From: Lichenostomus cassidix
Taxonomy: Eukaryota > Chordata > Aves > Passeriformes > Meliphagidae
DNA: 64,000 bases
Reading direction: 5' to 3'
Assembly: GCA_008360975.2 (NCBI GenBank)
Contig: CM039202.1
Span: 3,420,128 to 3,484,127 of the forward strand
Below, piece after piece: positions 1 to 10,894 of the stretch. Below the pieces are notes generated by a model. That model did not search any database. It was not told the DNA's origin and was given only the letters and a program-made list of their open reading frames with translations. A program made the position numbers and the translations under genes. Numbering within the stretch: the first letter of the stretch is position 1; each line of letters starts with the position of its first letter.

Positions 1-470
1 CAGCTGGGGTGACACCTGGAGGGAATGTCCTGCTGCCCCTCCAACACAGGTGAGGGGACATAGGGACAGCTGGGGACACCTCCTGAGACAGGTGAGGGAC
101 ACAGGGGACACCTGGGGAATGTCCTGCCACTCTGACACAGGTGAGGGACAGCTGGGGACACAGGGGTCAGCTGGGGACACAGGGAATGTCCTGCTGCCAC
201 TTCAACACAGGTGAGGGACAGGGGACACCTGGGGACACAGGGAACACCTCCTGACACAAGTGAGGGACACAGAAGTCACCTCAAGGGGGACAGGTGAGGG
301 ATGGGACACCTGCTGGGTGTCACCTGCTGCTGTCCCCTGCCAGCTGAGGGACAGGTGACACCTCCTGCTGTCACACTGTGACAGCTAAATGACACAGGGG
401 ACACCTGAGGGTGTCACCTGCCGCTGTCCCCTGCCAGCTGAGGCCCAGGTGACACCGCGGCAGCACACAG
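1..470. repeat. minisatellite built on an acceptor-like motif
   Basis: Degenerate tandem units of roughly 40-60 bp containing ACACAGGTGAGGGACA and runs of GGGGACACC fill the left edge. The core resembles the acceptor at 511-512 that opens the next exon-like segment (TTGCCATCCCACAG followed by GTGTGTGACA). It is presumably the last intron of the upstream gene. No coding potential is seen. Confidence 0.7.
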
Positions 471-512
471 CCACCACCCCGCGGTGTCACCTGTCCCCTT
501 GCCATCCCACAG

Positions 513-1085
513 GTGTGTGACAGACCCAGGACTGGCCCTGCACCTCCCTGCTCCGCTCCCCATCCTTTTTTGGGGTGATTTCCCCTTTTTCCTCGTTTTT
601 CCAGCGCCAGGACGAGGCAGGAGCCAAACCTCGGATTTTCCCTTGGCTTTTGGGTTGTTTTCCCTGTTTTTTTCCCTCCTGGATATTCGGTTTTTAAACC
701 CCACCAGGACTGGGGTTTATTTTTCTACAGAGGCACAAGCCCGGCTCATTTTGGGGACAAATCCCAGCTTTTTATTAATAATAAAATGAACATAAATCCT
801 AGGAAACCTCCTCAGGCTGGAGCTCCAACCTCTGGCTCCAACCTTAATCCTCCCTCTTAACCAACCCAGAACTTTTCCCTCTGTTTTGGGGTTGTTTTTT
901 GAGATTTTTTTGTTTTGTTTCAGTTTTTTTTTTTTTTTTTAAGTCATGGTTACTCTCATGTCTTCTGTATATGTTGCACTGAAAGTTAATATTTAATGTT
1001 TTAATTTATTTCGTGTGGTTTAAATTAATTTTGATTCCTATAAATATGTTCTTGTGATCGCCTGGTCTCGTTTTTGGGGTTTTTG
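513..1085 (+). other. putative terminal exon and 3' UTR of an upstream + strand gene (TGFA by synteny)
   Basis: A pyrimidine-rich acceptor ending in CAG at 510-512 is followed by GTGTGTGA. If spliced in phase 1 this gives a C-terminal valine and a stop. The rest is AU-rich and UTR-like, with a polyadenylation signal AATAAA at 780-785 and a second AT-rich tail to about 1085. In human, TGFA lies on this side of FAM136A in the same orientation, and its last exon is almost entirely 3' UTR with a C-terminal Val-Val and stop. The assignment rests on synteny and this layout only, because no upstream coding exon is inside the window. Confidence 0.4.
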
Positions 1086-1204
1086 TTCTTCCCCTCCTAA
1101 TAACCTGGATTAGAGTTATTTAAGTGATGTAAAAAACAACTTTTTTTCTGTAAAACTTGTGGTTTGGGGCTTTTTTTGGGGGCATATTTGGGAAGGAGAT
1201 GCTG

Positions 1205-1395
1205 GATCCCCTGGGATGAGCTCAGCCCCATTTTCCTGTATTTTCATCCCAAATTTTCAATCCCTGATTCCCCAGTTTCAGGCTCAGCCCCATTTTCCCA
1301 TGATTTTATCCCAAATTTCCAAGCCCTGATGCCCCAGTTTTGGGCTCAGCCCCATTTTCCCGTGATTCCATCCCAAATTTTCAATCCCTGATGCA
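1205..1395. repeat. tandem repeat, about 60-bp unit x3
   Basis: Three copies of a block with the core CTCAGCCCCATTTTCCC followed by ATCCCAAATTT and CCCTGAT lie just past the AU-rich UTR. Nothing coding is seen. Confidence 0.75.
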
Positions 1396-1399
1396 CCAC

Positions 1400-2345
1400 T
1401 AGGGGTTTTGGGGCAATTCCCATCAGGTTTGGGGTGGTTCCTGGAGGTTTTGCGGCGGTCTGAGGCAGTTTTGGGGCAATTCTCAGCGATTTTGGGGCGG
1501 TTCCCCTCAGTTTTGGGGCAGGTTTTGGAGCAGATTTTGGGACGGTTGCCGGCCCTTTTGGGGCAGTTCTAAGGCAGGTTTTGGGGTGGTTCTCCGAGAT
1601 TTTGGGGCGGGTTTTGGGGCCGTTTTGGGGTGGTTCCCGTCAGTTTTGGGGCGGATTTTAGGGCAGGTTTTCGGGCAGTTCCCGGCTGTTTTGGGGGCAG
1701 CTTTTAGAGCAGGTTTTGGGGCGGTTCTCCGAGATTTTGGGGCGGTTCCCGGCCGTTTTGGGGCAGATTTTGGGGCAGGTTTTAGATCAGGTTTTGGGGT
1801 GGATTTTGGGGCAGGTTTTAGGGTGGTTCCCAGCGGGTTTTGGGGCGGGTTTTGAGTCAAGTTTTAGGGCAGGTTTTGGGGCGGTTCCCGGCGGTTTTGG
1901 GGTGGGTTTTGAGTCAAGTTTTAGGGCAGGTTTTGGGGCGGTTCCCGGCGGTTTCGGGGCGGTTCTAGGGCTCGCTGAGGGCTCCCATGGCCGAGGCCTA
2001 GAGCGGTTTTGGGGCCGTTCCCGTCAGCTTTAGGGCAGGCTTTCGGGCAGGCTTTAGGGCGGTTCTCGTCACTTTTGGGGCGGTTTTAGGGCGGGTTTTG
2101 GGCGGTTCCCGGCGGTTTTGAGGCGGGCCCAGGCCGCTCTGAGGGCGCCCGTGGCGGAAGCGGCTCAGGGCCTGGAGGGGTTTTGGGGCCGTTGCCGTCA
2201 GTCTTAGGGCAGGCTTTGGGGCGGGCTTTAGGGCAGGCTTTGGGGCGGGTTTTGGGGCGGTTTTAGGGCGGGTTTTGGGGCGGTTTTAGGGCGGGATTCA
2301 GGGCGGTTCCCGGCCGTTTCGGGGCGGGCCCAGGCCGCGCTCGGG
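1400..2345. repeat. GGTTTTGGGGCGG minisatellite with ghost copies of FAM136A exon 1
   Basis: G-rich units of about 20-35 bp (GGTTTTGGGGCGGTTCCCGG) run up to the FAM136A start codon. At about 1960-2005 and 2108-2178 the array also carries degraded copies of the first exon: GCTCCCATGGCCGAGGCCTAG and GCGCCCGTGGCGGAAGCGG. The true sequence at 2346-2372 is GCGCCCATGGCGGAGGCGG. The promoter is therefore itself repeat-derived. Confidence 0.8.
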
Positions 2346-2351
2346 GCGCCC

Positions 2352-5300
2352 ATGGCGGAGGCGGCGCAGGGCCGCGTGCAGGCCGCGGTGGAGAGCGCGG
2401 TGCAGGGGCTGGAGCGGGAGCACATCCGCGCCATGCAGGTACCGCCACACCCCGGGGACACACGGGGACACACGGGGACACACCGGGGAGGGCTCCGGGG
2501 GGCTCCCGGGGCTGTCGCTGCGGCCCCTCACCCGCACACGTGTGCGCCCCGGGCCGGCCCTGAGACCCCAGCCCAATTCTCTGGGACCCCCAGAGCGTCC
2601 CTGAGCCACCCCCGAATCCCTGCACACCCCTAGTGCACGTCCTGGTGCCCTAAATGTCCCCTGGGGCCCCTAAATACACCCTGTGCCACCCCCAGTGCAG
2701 GATCTTGGTCCCCTAAATACACCCTGTGCACCCAAAATACACCCTGTGCATGTCCTGAGCGTCCTAAATATCCCCTAAATACACTCTGAGCCCCCCATAC
2801 ACCAGCTGAGCCCCTCAAATCTGTGCACCCTCCCCCAGTGCAAATCCTGGGTCCCCTAAATGTCCCCTGAGTCCCCTAAATACACCCTGTGCATGTCCTG
2901 TGCGTCCTAAATATCCCCTAAATACACTCTGAGCCCTCCAAATCTCTGCACTCCCCTCCCGTGCAAATCCTGGGTCCCCTAAATGTAGCTTAGGTCCCCT
3001 AAATTTCCCCTGTGCGCCCTAAATACACCCTGTGCCCCCCCAGTTCATGTCCTGAGCATCCTAAATATCCCCTAAATACACTCTGAGCCCCCCATACGCC
3101 AGCTGAGCCCCCAAATCTCTGCATCCTCCCCCGGTGCAAATCCTGAGTGCCCTAAATATAACTTCGGTCCCCTAAATGTCCCCTGTGCGCCCTAAATACA
3201 CCCTGTGCCCCCCATGCACATCCTAAATACACCCTGTGCACCCCATGCACATCCTAAATACACCCTGTGCACCCCGTGCACATCCTAAATACACCCTGTG
3301 TCCCCCAGTGCATGTCCTAAATGTCCCCTGAGCCCCCCGAATCCCTGCAGCCCCACACTGCATGTCCTGTGCCCCCTGAATCAACTGTGCCTCCCCAGTT
3401 TGCCCCCAGTGCCCCCCAACATCCCCAGTGCCCCCCAGCACACCCTGTGCCCCAAAACACACCCTAAATACACCCTGTGCCACCTCGGTTCATCTCCTGT
3501 GACCCCCCAGTGTCCCCAGGGCACCCTGTGACCCCCCCAGTGTCCCCATGCCCCCAGGGCGTGATGTTCTAGTGTCCCCAGGGTGTCCCTGTGACCCTTG
3601 TCCCCATGTCCCCAGGGTGCGATGTTTGGTGTTCCCAGGGTGCCTCCCTGACCCCTGACTCTCTGTCCCTGTGTCCCCAGGGCGTGATGTCCCGGTGCCC
3701 CTGTGACCTCCCTGTCCCCAGGGCGCCACGTTCTGTGTCCCCCGTGACCCCCTGTCCCCAGGACATGATGTCCCTGTGTCCCCAGGGTGCCCCTGTGACC
3801 CCTGTCCCCATGTCCTTGAGTCCCCAGTGTGTGATGTCCCCAGGGTGCCCCCCTGACCCATATGACCCCCATATGTTCCTGTGTCCCCAGAGTCCCCCCT
3901 GACCCGTGTCCCCATGTCCCCAGGGCACGATGTTTGGTGTCCCCAGTGTCCCCCCGTCCCCGTGTCCCCAGGACGTGATGTCCCCCTGACCCATGTCCCG
4001 GTGTCTCCAGGACATGATGTCCCCCTAACCCCTGTCACCATGTCCCCAGGGCACAATTCTCTGGTGTCCCCAGGGTGCCCCTGTGTCCCCATGTCCCTGT
4101 GTCCCCGGGGCATCATGTCCCCGTGTCCCCAGTGTCCCCTTGACCCCTGTCCCAGTGTCCCCAGGGCGCGATGTTCCTGTGTCCCTAGTGTCCCCCTGAC
4201 CCCTGTCCCCATGTCCCCAGGGTACCACTGTGACTCCAGTGTCCCCTTGACCCCTGTCCCAGTGTCCCCAGGGCACGATGTTCAGTGTCCCCAGTATCCC
4301 CCATGAACCCTGTCCTGGTGTCCCCAGGGTGCCCTTGTGACCCCTGTCCCCGTGACCCCCACCATGTCCCCAAGGTACCCCTGTGACCCCAGTGTCCCCC
4401 GGGTCCCCAGGGTGCGATGTCCCCTTGACCCCTGTCCCCATGTCTCCAGGGTGCCCCCCTGACCCCTATGACCCCCCTCTATGTCCCCCGTGTCCCCAGG
4501 ACATGATGTCCCCAGTGTTCCCCCTGTCCCCATGTCCCCAGGGCGTGATGTCCCCCTGACCCTGTGTCCCCAGGGTGCGATGTCCCCCTGTCCCCATGTC
4601 CCCAAGGTACCCCAGTGACCCCAGTGTCCCCCATGTCCCCAGGGCACGATGTTCCGCTGCAGCGCGCGGTGCTGCGAGGACACGGCAGCCTCGATGCAGG
4701 AGGTGCAGCGCTGCATTGAGCGCTGCCATGCGCCCCTGGCCCGCGCCCAGGCCATCGTCACCGCTGAGCTCGAGCACTTCCAGGTGGGAATGGGCTGCCC
4801 TGACACCCTGAGACCCCAAATCCCTGTGCCCCGTGTCACCCTGTGCTCCCTAAACACACCTTGTGCCCCCCAAACACACCCTGTGCCCCCTAAACACACC
4901 CTGTGCCCCCCAGTCCATCTCCTGTGCCCCCAAACACACCCTGTGCCCCCCAAACACACCCTGTGCCCCCAAACACACCCTGTGCCCCCCAGTCCATCTC
5001 CTGTGCCCCTAAACACACCCTGTGCCCCCAAACACACCCTGTGCCCCCAGTCCATCTCCTGTGCCCCCAAACACACCTTGTGCCCCTAAACACACCCTGT
5101 GCCCCCAGTCCATCTCCTGTGCCCCTAAACACACCCTGTGCCCGTGTCACCCTGTGCTCCCTAAACACACCCTGTGCCCCCAAACACACCCTGTGCCCCC
5201 AAACACACCCTGTGCCCCCAGTCCATCTCCTGTGCCCCTAAACACACCCTGTGCCCCCTAAACACACCCTGTGCCCCCAAACACACCTTGTGCCCCCAAA

Positions 5301-6196
5301 CACACCCTGTGCCCCCAAACACACCCTGTGCCCCCAGTCCATCTCCTGTGCCCCCTAAACACACCCTGTGCCCCCCAAACACACCCTGTGCCCCCAAACA
5401 CACCTTGTGCCCCCAAACACACCCTGTGCCCCCAAACACACCTTCTGCCCCCAATATGCCCTTCAGTCCATCTCCTGTGCCCCCAAACACACCCTGTGCC
5501 CCTAAACACACCCTGTGCCCCCCAGTCCATCTCCTGTGCCCCCAAACACACCCTGTGCCCCCAAACACACCCTCTGTTCCCCACACCCCCAATCCATCCC
5601 TGACCCTGCCCAAAGTGCCCCTGACCCCCAATATGCCCCCACCCTCTGTCCCTCCCTGCCCCTCCACTGTCCCCCAGTTCCTTGATGCTCCCTGCTGTCC
5701 CCTCAGTCCCTCACTGACCCCCACTGTACCCACATCCCTCCCTGTCCCCCCAGTCCCTCCTTGTCCTCCCGCTGTCCCCCAGCCACTTGCTGACCCATGC
5801 TGTCCCCACTGTCCCCCATCCCTTGCTGACCCCTACTGTCCTCGCAGTCCCTCTCTGTCGCTCTTGTGTCCCCCAGTCCCTCCCAGCCCCCGCTGTCCCC
5901 GGTCCCCCCACTGTCCACCCGCTATCCCCCAGTCCCTCCCTGCCCCTCCCTGTCCCCCCAGTCCCTCCCTGTCCCCGCTGTCCCCCGCTGACCCCGCTGT
6001 CCCCCAGGACCGGCTGAGCCGCTGCTCGCTGCAGTGCTCAGACCAGGCCAAGGACGCTCTGGACTCGGGGGGCTCGGAGCCGCGGGTCCGGGGCCAGCTG
6101 GACGCCTGCCTGGCCACCTGCGGTGACCAACACCTGCGCCTCGTGCCCGCCATGACCAAGAAGATGAGGGACGGGCTGGCGGCCATCCAGCAGTGA
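2352..6196 (+). CDS. FAM136A: FAM136A, mitochondrial intermembrane-space protein (3 exons, 138 aa)
   Basis: Exons are 2352-2438, 4643-4783 and 6008-6196, all phase 0 with GT-AG borders. Together they give 138 aa, the usual length of FAM136A. The protein begins [18 protein letters not shown] and has four CX3C cysteine pairs (CSARC, CIERC, CSLQC, CLATC), the twin-CX3C arrangement of small proteins oxidised and retained in the mitochondrial intermembrane space. It ends with the conserved [14 protein letters not shown]. The family role in mitochondrial proteostasis is established knowledge; the exact activity is not visible here. An ATTAAA signal follows the stop by about 40 bp. Both introns are almost pure minisatellite, and intron 1 repeats the exon-2 acceptor many times. 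SNRPG follows on the same strand, as in the human block. Confidence 0.96.
2630..3480. repeat. minisatellite TAAATACACCCTGTGC in FAM136A intron 1
   Basis: Variable units around CCTAAATACACCCTGTGC and CCTAAATGTCCCCTG repeat through this part of the intron. The short open frames here are repeat artefacts. Confidence 0.85.
3485..4640. repeat. minisatellite made from the FAM136A exon-2 acceptor
   Basis: Units contain TGTCCCCAGGGCACGATGTT or close variants. The real exon 2 (from 4643) begins directly after TGTCCCCAG with GGCACGATGTTC. Good copies lie near 3915, 4165 and 4270, where the match runs 10-12 nt into the exon. Many weaker copies (CCCCAGGGCGTGATGTCCC) fill the rest, so a true 3' splice site sits at the end of an array of look-alikes. 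Confidence 0.85.
4805..5585. repeat. minisatellite ACCCTGTGCCCCCAAACAC in FAM136A intron 2
   Basis: About 20-21-bp units, with occasional CAGTCCATCTCCTGTGCC variants, are repeated more than 30 times. Cytosine is strongly enriched on this strand. The following 5590-6000 is C-rich CCCCAGTCCCTCCCTGTCCC sequence of the same character. Confidence 0.9.
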
Positions 6197-6233
6197 CACC
6201 GCGGGGACCGCTCGGGGACAGCCCCGCGCGCTC

Positions 6234-6239
6234 ATTAAA
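6234..6239 (+). terminator. FAM136A: FAM136A polyadenylation signal ATTAAA
   Basis: ATTAAA lies 38 nt after the stop codon. The 3' UTR would be very short. Confidence 0.75.
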
Positions 6240-6267
6240 GGCGAGCTGGCACCTCCCTCCCTCTGCC

Positions 6268-6620
6268 CGCGGGTGCTGCAGGGGACTGGGGGAACTGGGG
6301 GGTGATGGGGGGCATTGGGGGGTGATGGGAGACACTGAGAGCTGATGGCACTGGGAGGGTGATGGGGGTGATGGGGGACTCTGGGGGGTGATGGGGGCAC
6401 TGGAGATGGTGATGGTACTGAGAAGGTGATGGGGGGCACTGGGGGGTGGTGGGGGTACTGGGATGGTGATGGGGGGCTCTGGGGGGTGATGGGGCACTGG
6501 GATGGTGATGGGGGGTGATGGGGGCACTGGGAGCTGATGGCACTGAGAAGGTGATGGGGCCACTGGAAAGGTGATGGCAGCACTGGGATGGTGACGGGGT
6601 TACTGGGGAGTGATGCTTGG
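6268..6620. repeat. minisatellite GGTGATGGGGGCACTGGGG
   Basis: G-rich tandem units downstream of FAM136A. Nothing coding is seen. Confidence 0.85.
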
Positions 6621-6849
6621 GCAGGGTGGGAGCAGCCCCTGGGGGTGCAGGTGTGGGGTGACCCAGGTGTGAGCGTGCACAAGGGACAGAGTGACCCCTG
6701 AGTGTGTGCAAGGGACAGGGTGACCCCTGGGTGTGTGCAAGGCCCGGGGCAGTGCCCGTAGGTGTGCAATGCCCGTGGTGACCCTGCGCACCTGCACGGT
6801 GGGCAGGTGGTCCCAGCGCTGGCCTGAGGTGACCCCAGGCTGTACGCAG

Positions 6850-7215
6850 GTGCACAGTGACACACAAACACACGTGCACGTGTGGACACACGCACAGACT
6901 TGGACGCACGCATACACAAACGCGTGCACGTGGACATGCACACACACACAAACACGTGTGCACATGTGGACACACGCACAACACGAGGTCACACACACAC
7001 ACAAACGCGTGCACAAGCGTGCACACGCACAACACATGCTCACACGCACACACAAACACGCGTGCACACGCTCAACACATGCTCACACGCACAGCACACG
7101 CACAAACACGTGTGCACATGCGGACACACGCACAACACGTGCTCACACGCACACACACACGCACAACACGCGTGCACACGCTCAACACATGCTCACACGC
7201 ACAGCACACGATGGC
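6850..7215. repeat. alternating purine-pyrimidine array (CACACGCACAACACG type)
   Basis: About 360 bp of mixed CA/CG dinucleotides (ACACACGCACAACACGTG and TGCTCACACGCAC units) in strict alternation over long stretches, immediately upstream of the SNRPG promoter. Such tracts are known Z-DNA formers. Frames through it are low complexity. Confidence 0.9.
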
Positions 7216-7339
7216 GGCCATACCGCCGTACCTCCCCGTGTAGGCGCGCACATCCCCACCGCCCCTTGCTTTCCGCTCCTACCACCCTGCTACATTGCCC
7301 CCTTGCTGCGCCGCTACTCGGGTGAGTGCGGTATTGGCG

Positions 7340-7487
7340 CCGCGGGCTGCCATTGGCTGTCGGGGCGGCGCGAGGGGAAGCGGCGGGGAGGCGGGCGCGG
7401 CCGCCATTGGCTGGCGCGGGGAGACGCACGGCGCGCTGACGTCAGAGCGCGGCGCGCGGCAGAGACGGGCCGGGGGCTGAGGGCGCC
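7340..7487 (+). promoter_or_regulatory. SNRPG: SNRPG promoter: CCAAT boxes and a CRE palindrome
   Basis: This is a CpG-rich stretch with two inverted CCAAT boxes (CCATTGGCTG near 7350 and 7404) and a perfect TGACGTCA at 7437-7444, about 50 bp before the start codon. No TATA box is seen. The arrangement fits a housekeeping promoter. Confidence 0.75.
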
Positions 7488-9551
7488 ATGAGCAAAGCGC
7501 ACCCGCCCGAGCTGAAAAAGTGGGTCTGGGGGCGCCGCGACGGGAACGGGGCTGGGCTGGGGGGCGAGGGAGGGTGTGAGGGGCAGCGGGAGCGGGAGCC
7601 GGGCCCGCCGGGTCGGCCGTTTGCTGGTGTCCCGGCGTGCATGGTGTCATGGCGGCGGGAGGGCCGCGGTTCGCCCCGGTGTCGTGAGGGGATGATGGAG
7701 GGTTGGGGTCTCTCGCCCCGTCCCCCCCGCCGGTGCTGACTCGGTACCGTCTTGTTGCAGGTTCATGGACAAGAAGCTGTCGTGTGAGTCCTGGAGCTTA
7801 TTCCGCCCCCGCACGGGAGCCCCGCTCGCCCGCCTGCCCCGAGCCCCTCACGGCCCCGCCACTGAGCACCCGCCCCGCGCCCCGCAGCAATGCCCGGGTC
7901 TGGGGATCCTTCCCAACCCCGCTTCCCCCTCGTTCCACCCACCCACTATTGGGGACTGCCCACCCTTCCCCAGTGCCCGGCTTTGGGGACCACCTAGCCC
8001 CTCCCGGTGCCCAGGGGTTTCAGGCCTCACAATCCATTAATTAAAATTGTCATCCATTCATTTAAACCATAATCCATTAATTTAACTAATATGAATTGAA
8101 AATGTGCTTTTCCCCCTCTCCTTCCTTACCCCATCAATGGGTTGCACTGAACCCCTCCCCTTAACCCCTCGGCGGGTCCCGCTCCTTCCCAGCCGCAGTT
8201 TTGGGGGGAAACCCCCCTGTTTTGGGAATTGCCCACCCCTAACGCCCCGCATTCCCCGCAGTGAAGCTGAACGGCGGCCGGCACATCCAGGGCATCCTGC
8301 GGGGCTTCGACCCCTTCATGAACCTGGTGATCGATGAGTGCGTGGAGATGGCGCCGGGCGGGCAGCAGAACAACATCGGCATGGTGGTGAGTGCCGCCGG
8401 GAGCACTGGTGGAGCCAGGGGGTGTGGAGAAGGAGAAAGTTTGGTGAGGGATAGGTTTGGGATGTGTTAGCTGTGACTTTGCAGAGCTTTGGTTGATTCT
8501 TCTTCCAAGAGAGGTGAAGTCTCGGCTTGGAAACACATGGATGTACGGACGGGTGGACAGGAGGAAGGGGTGGAGGGATGGACGGATGGATGGACAGACA
8601 GATTGATGGTGGAGGGAGGGATGGATGGACAGACGGATGGATGGATAGATGAATGGATGGATAGACTGATGGATGGATGGATAGATGGATGGATGGACAG
8701 ACTGATGACCGATGGATGGACAGACTGATGGATGGATGGACAGATGGAAAGATTGATCATGGACGGACAGACGGACGGTTGGAGACAAAGTCACATCCAG
8801 CTGGAGCCAGGCACCAGTGGTGTCCCCAGGGATCAGGATTGGATCCAGTCCTGTTCAGTATCACTGTCCATGATCCAGATCAAGGGCACCCTCAGTGAAT
8901 GTGTGGGTAACTCAAAGGTGGGTGGGATGTGGATCTGCTGGAAAAGGATCTGGAGAAAGGTCAGGAGCCCCAGGAGAGGCTGAGGGAGCTGGGAAAGGAG
9001 CTTAGCCTGGAGAAAAGGGGATCAGGGCTCTACACAACTCCTGACAGGAGGGGACAGCCAGGGAGGTTTGGTATTTGACCCAGGGAACAGGGACAGGAGG
9101 AGAGGGAACAGCCTCAGGTTGGGCCAGGGGAGGCTCAGGGTGGACATCAGCAGGAATTTCTCCGTGGAAAGCGTGGTGAGGCCTTGGAACTGCCCAGGGA
9201 TGTTCGGAGTCCCCATCCCTGGAGGTGTCCAAGGAACACCTGGCTGTGGCACTCAGAGCTCTGGGCTGGGGACAAGGTGGGGATCAGGCACAGCTTGGCC
9301 TCAATGACCTTGGAGGGCTTTTCCAGCCTCAGTGATTCTGAGATTCTGTAATCCTTGGAAGTGCAGGGTTAAAATCAATCAATTTTCATCCTTGTGGGGG
9401 AATTCCCAGCAATTTTTCAAGGATCAGTATTTTGGGGAGATAAACTGGAAGAAAGGAACTCTCAGATAGGAAGTAACAACTCTCAACTTCCTCCTTCCAG
9501 GTGATCCGAGGGAACAGCATCATCATGCTGGAAGCTTTGGAACGAGTATAA
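7488..9551 (+). CDS. SNRPG: small nuclear ribonucleoprotein G (SmG), 4 exons, 76 aa
   Basis: Exons are 7488-7519, 7761-7783, 8262-8386 and 9501-9551. Joined in phase they give 76 aa, the exact length expected for SmG. The protein starts [18 protein letters not shown], carries the Sm1 region [19 protein letters not shown] and the Sm2 box [16 protein letters not shown]. SmG is one of the seven Sm proteins forming the heptameric ring on U1, U2, U4 and U5 snRNAs. The 23-nt second exon is a true micro-exon. Intron 3 holds a tetranucleotide array and a CR1 element. An ATTAAA signal follows at 9639. Confidence 0.97.
8565..8790. repeat. GATG/GGAC tetranucleotide array in SNRPG intron 3
   Basis: Interrupted GATGGATGGACAGAC units over about 220 bp. 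Confidence 0.85.
8790..9352 (+). mobile_element. CR1 LINE 3' fragment
   Basis: The residue pattern of the CR1 reverse-transcriptase end is recognisable (GVP followed later by the VGGMW region). It continues through the characteristic CR1 3' sequence (GGTGAGGCCTTGGAACTG, CCCTGGAGGTGTCCAAG) and finishes in the typical GATTCTGAGATTCTGTAAT tail. It is 5'-truncated and not coding. Confidence 0.85.
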
Positions 9552-9638
9552 AACCCTGGAAAACCCCAAATCCTGACCCACCGGTTCCGTTCCCTCCTCC
9601 AAGACGCCGCCCACGAGTGTACAATTATTTTTTTTGTT

Positions 9639-9644
9639 ATTAAA
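9639..9644 (+). terminator. SNRPG: SNRPG polyadenylation signal ATTAAA
   Basis: ATTAAA lies 88 nt after the SNRPG stop in an AT-rich context. Confidence 0.7.
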
Positions 9645-10309
9645 TACATTTTGTAATGGTTGACCTAACTCAAGCCTTTCTTGCATCAGTTTTTGGCGCC
9701 TGGGTGTTAATTATGCTCCCAATCCTAGGAAAACTCATGGAAAACGTTGAGAGGGTTGAATTTATTGAACTGGGTGTTAGATTTCTGCTATTTTTGGTGT
9801 TTTTCTCTTTCAAAAATGCTCAGGTCATTAAATCATTTATTAACTACTTCACACTTCAACACAGTGATGGGTATTGGTGGGTTTCCCTCTTTCCCACCCG
9901 TTTTGGCAGCTCCCCCCACCCCATAAGCCACAGAAAAGTTTGGGAAGCAAACAAATCCCCAGTTTCCACCCTGAGGAACAATCACTTGGCAGACCCTTTG
10001 GAAAAGCCAAGGCAGAGGGATGGACAGTCTGGGAATTGGCATTCCCAGCTGGAGAAGGGGTGGGATGTGCAGGGCTTCACAGTGATCCCAAGCTGCAGGG
10101 CACTTTGGGGGTCAATACGGCACTTTGAATGAATTCCCTAATCTCAGACAGGCATGGATGGAGGAGTTTGAGGAAAACTCAGGGGAATTGGCTTGAGGAA
10201 AAACTCCTGGCTTACTTGGGAATGCTTCAGTGCTGTCCTGCTCCCTCCTGAGTTGGCCAAACAGCTTCCAAATGCCACCATAGGATGGTTTAGATGAGAT
10301 AACAGGAAT

Positions 10310-10830
10310 CATTTTGTCATGGAAAGGGCCACCAGCCCTGGAGGTGTCCAACACATGGAGGTGGCACTTGAGGACATCATCAGTGGTGAATGTAGTTGGG
10401 CTGATGGTTGGACTTGATGGTCTTGATCTTGCAGGTCTTGATGACCTTGAAGGTCTTAAAGATCTTTATGATCTTGAAGGTCTTTCAACCTTATCCTACA
10501 GAACATTTCCTCAGAGGGGCGAAGCACAGAGTTCATTACTCTTAATTATGGCATCTTGACAATATTGAAGGTCTTGACAATCTTGAAGGTCTTCCAACCT
10601 TAAGGATCCCATGATCCTAAGAAACACCTCCTCAGAGGGGTGAAGCATGGAGTTTATTAGTGTTAATTATGGTATCTTGAAGGCCTTGATGTTCTTGAAG
10701 GTCTTGACGATCTTGAAGCTGATGATCTTGAAGGTCTTGATGATCTTGAAGGGCTTGATCTTGAAGCTGTTGACGATCTTGAAGATCTTGATGTTCTTGA
10801 AGCTCTTCCAACCTTAACCATTTTGTGATT
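10310..10830 (+). repeat. CR1 3' end that has turned into a CTTGA-rich minisatellite (unit 1)
   Basis: A CR1 3' end (CCCTGGAGGTGTCCAACAC, then GGTTGGACTTGATGGTCTTGA) passes directly into repeated GATCTTGAAGGTCTT units, which are variants of the CR1 terminal GATGATCTTAAAGGTCTT. The array lies in the PCYOX1 3' flank and includes an AATAAA on the minus strand at 10653-10658, a possible PCYOX1 polyadenylation signal. Confidence 0.75.
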
Positions 10831-10894
10831 CTATAAAACACCTTGTCAGAGGGACAAAGCACGGATTAGTGTTAATTAAGCCCCATGGGGGATG

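Noticed and set aside
3381..4441. Several 130-260-codon frames rich in GDTGT
   Set aside because: Periodic translation of the GTCCCCAGGG minisatellite in all frames on both strands. No family signature.
5174..6196. 340-codon frame ending at the FAM136A stop
   Set aside because: Most of it is the CACACCCTGTGCCC minisatellite and C-rich intron. Only codons from 6008 on belong to FAM136A exon 3, after a proper acceptor.
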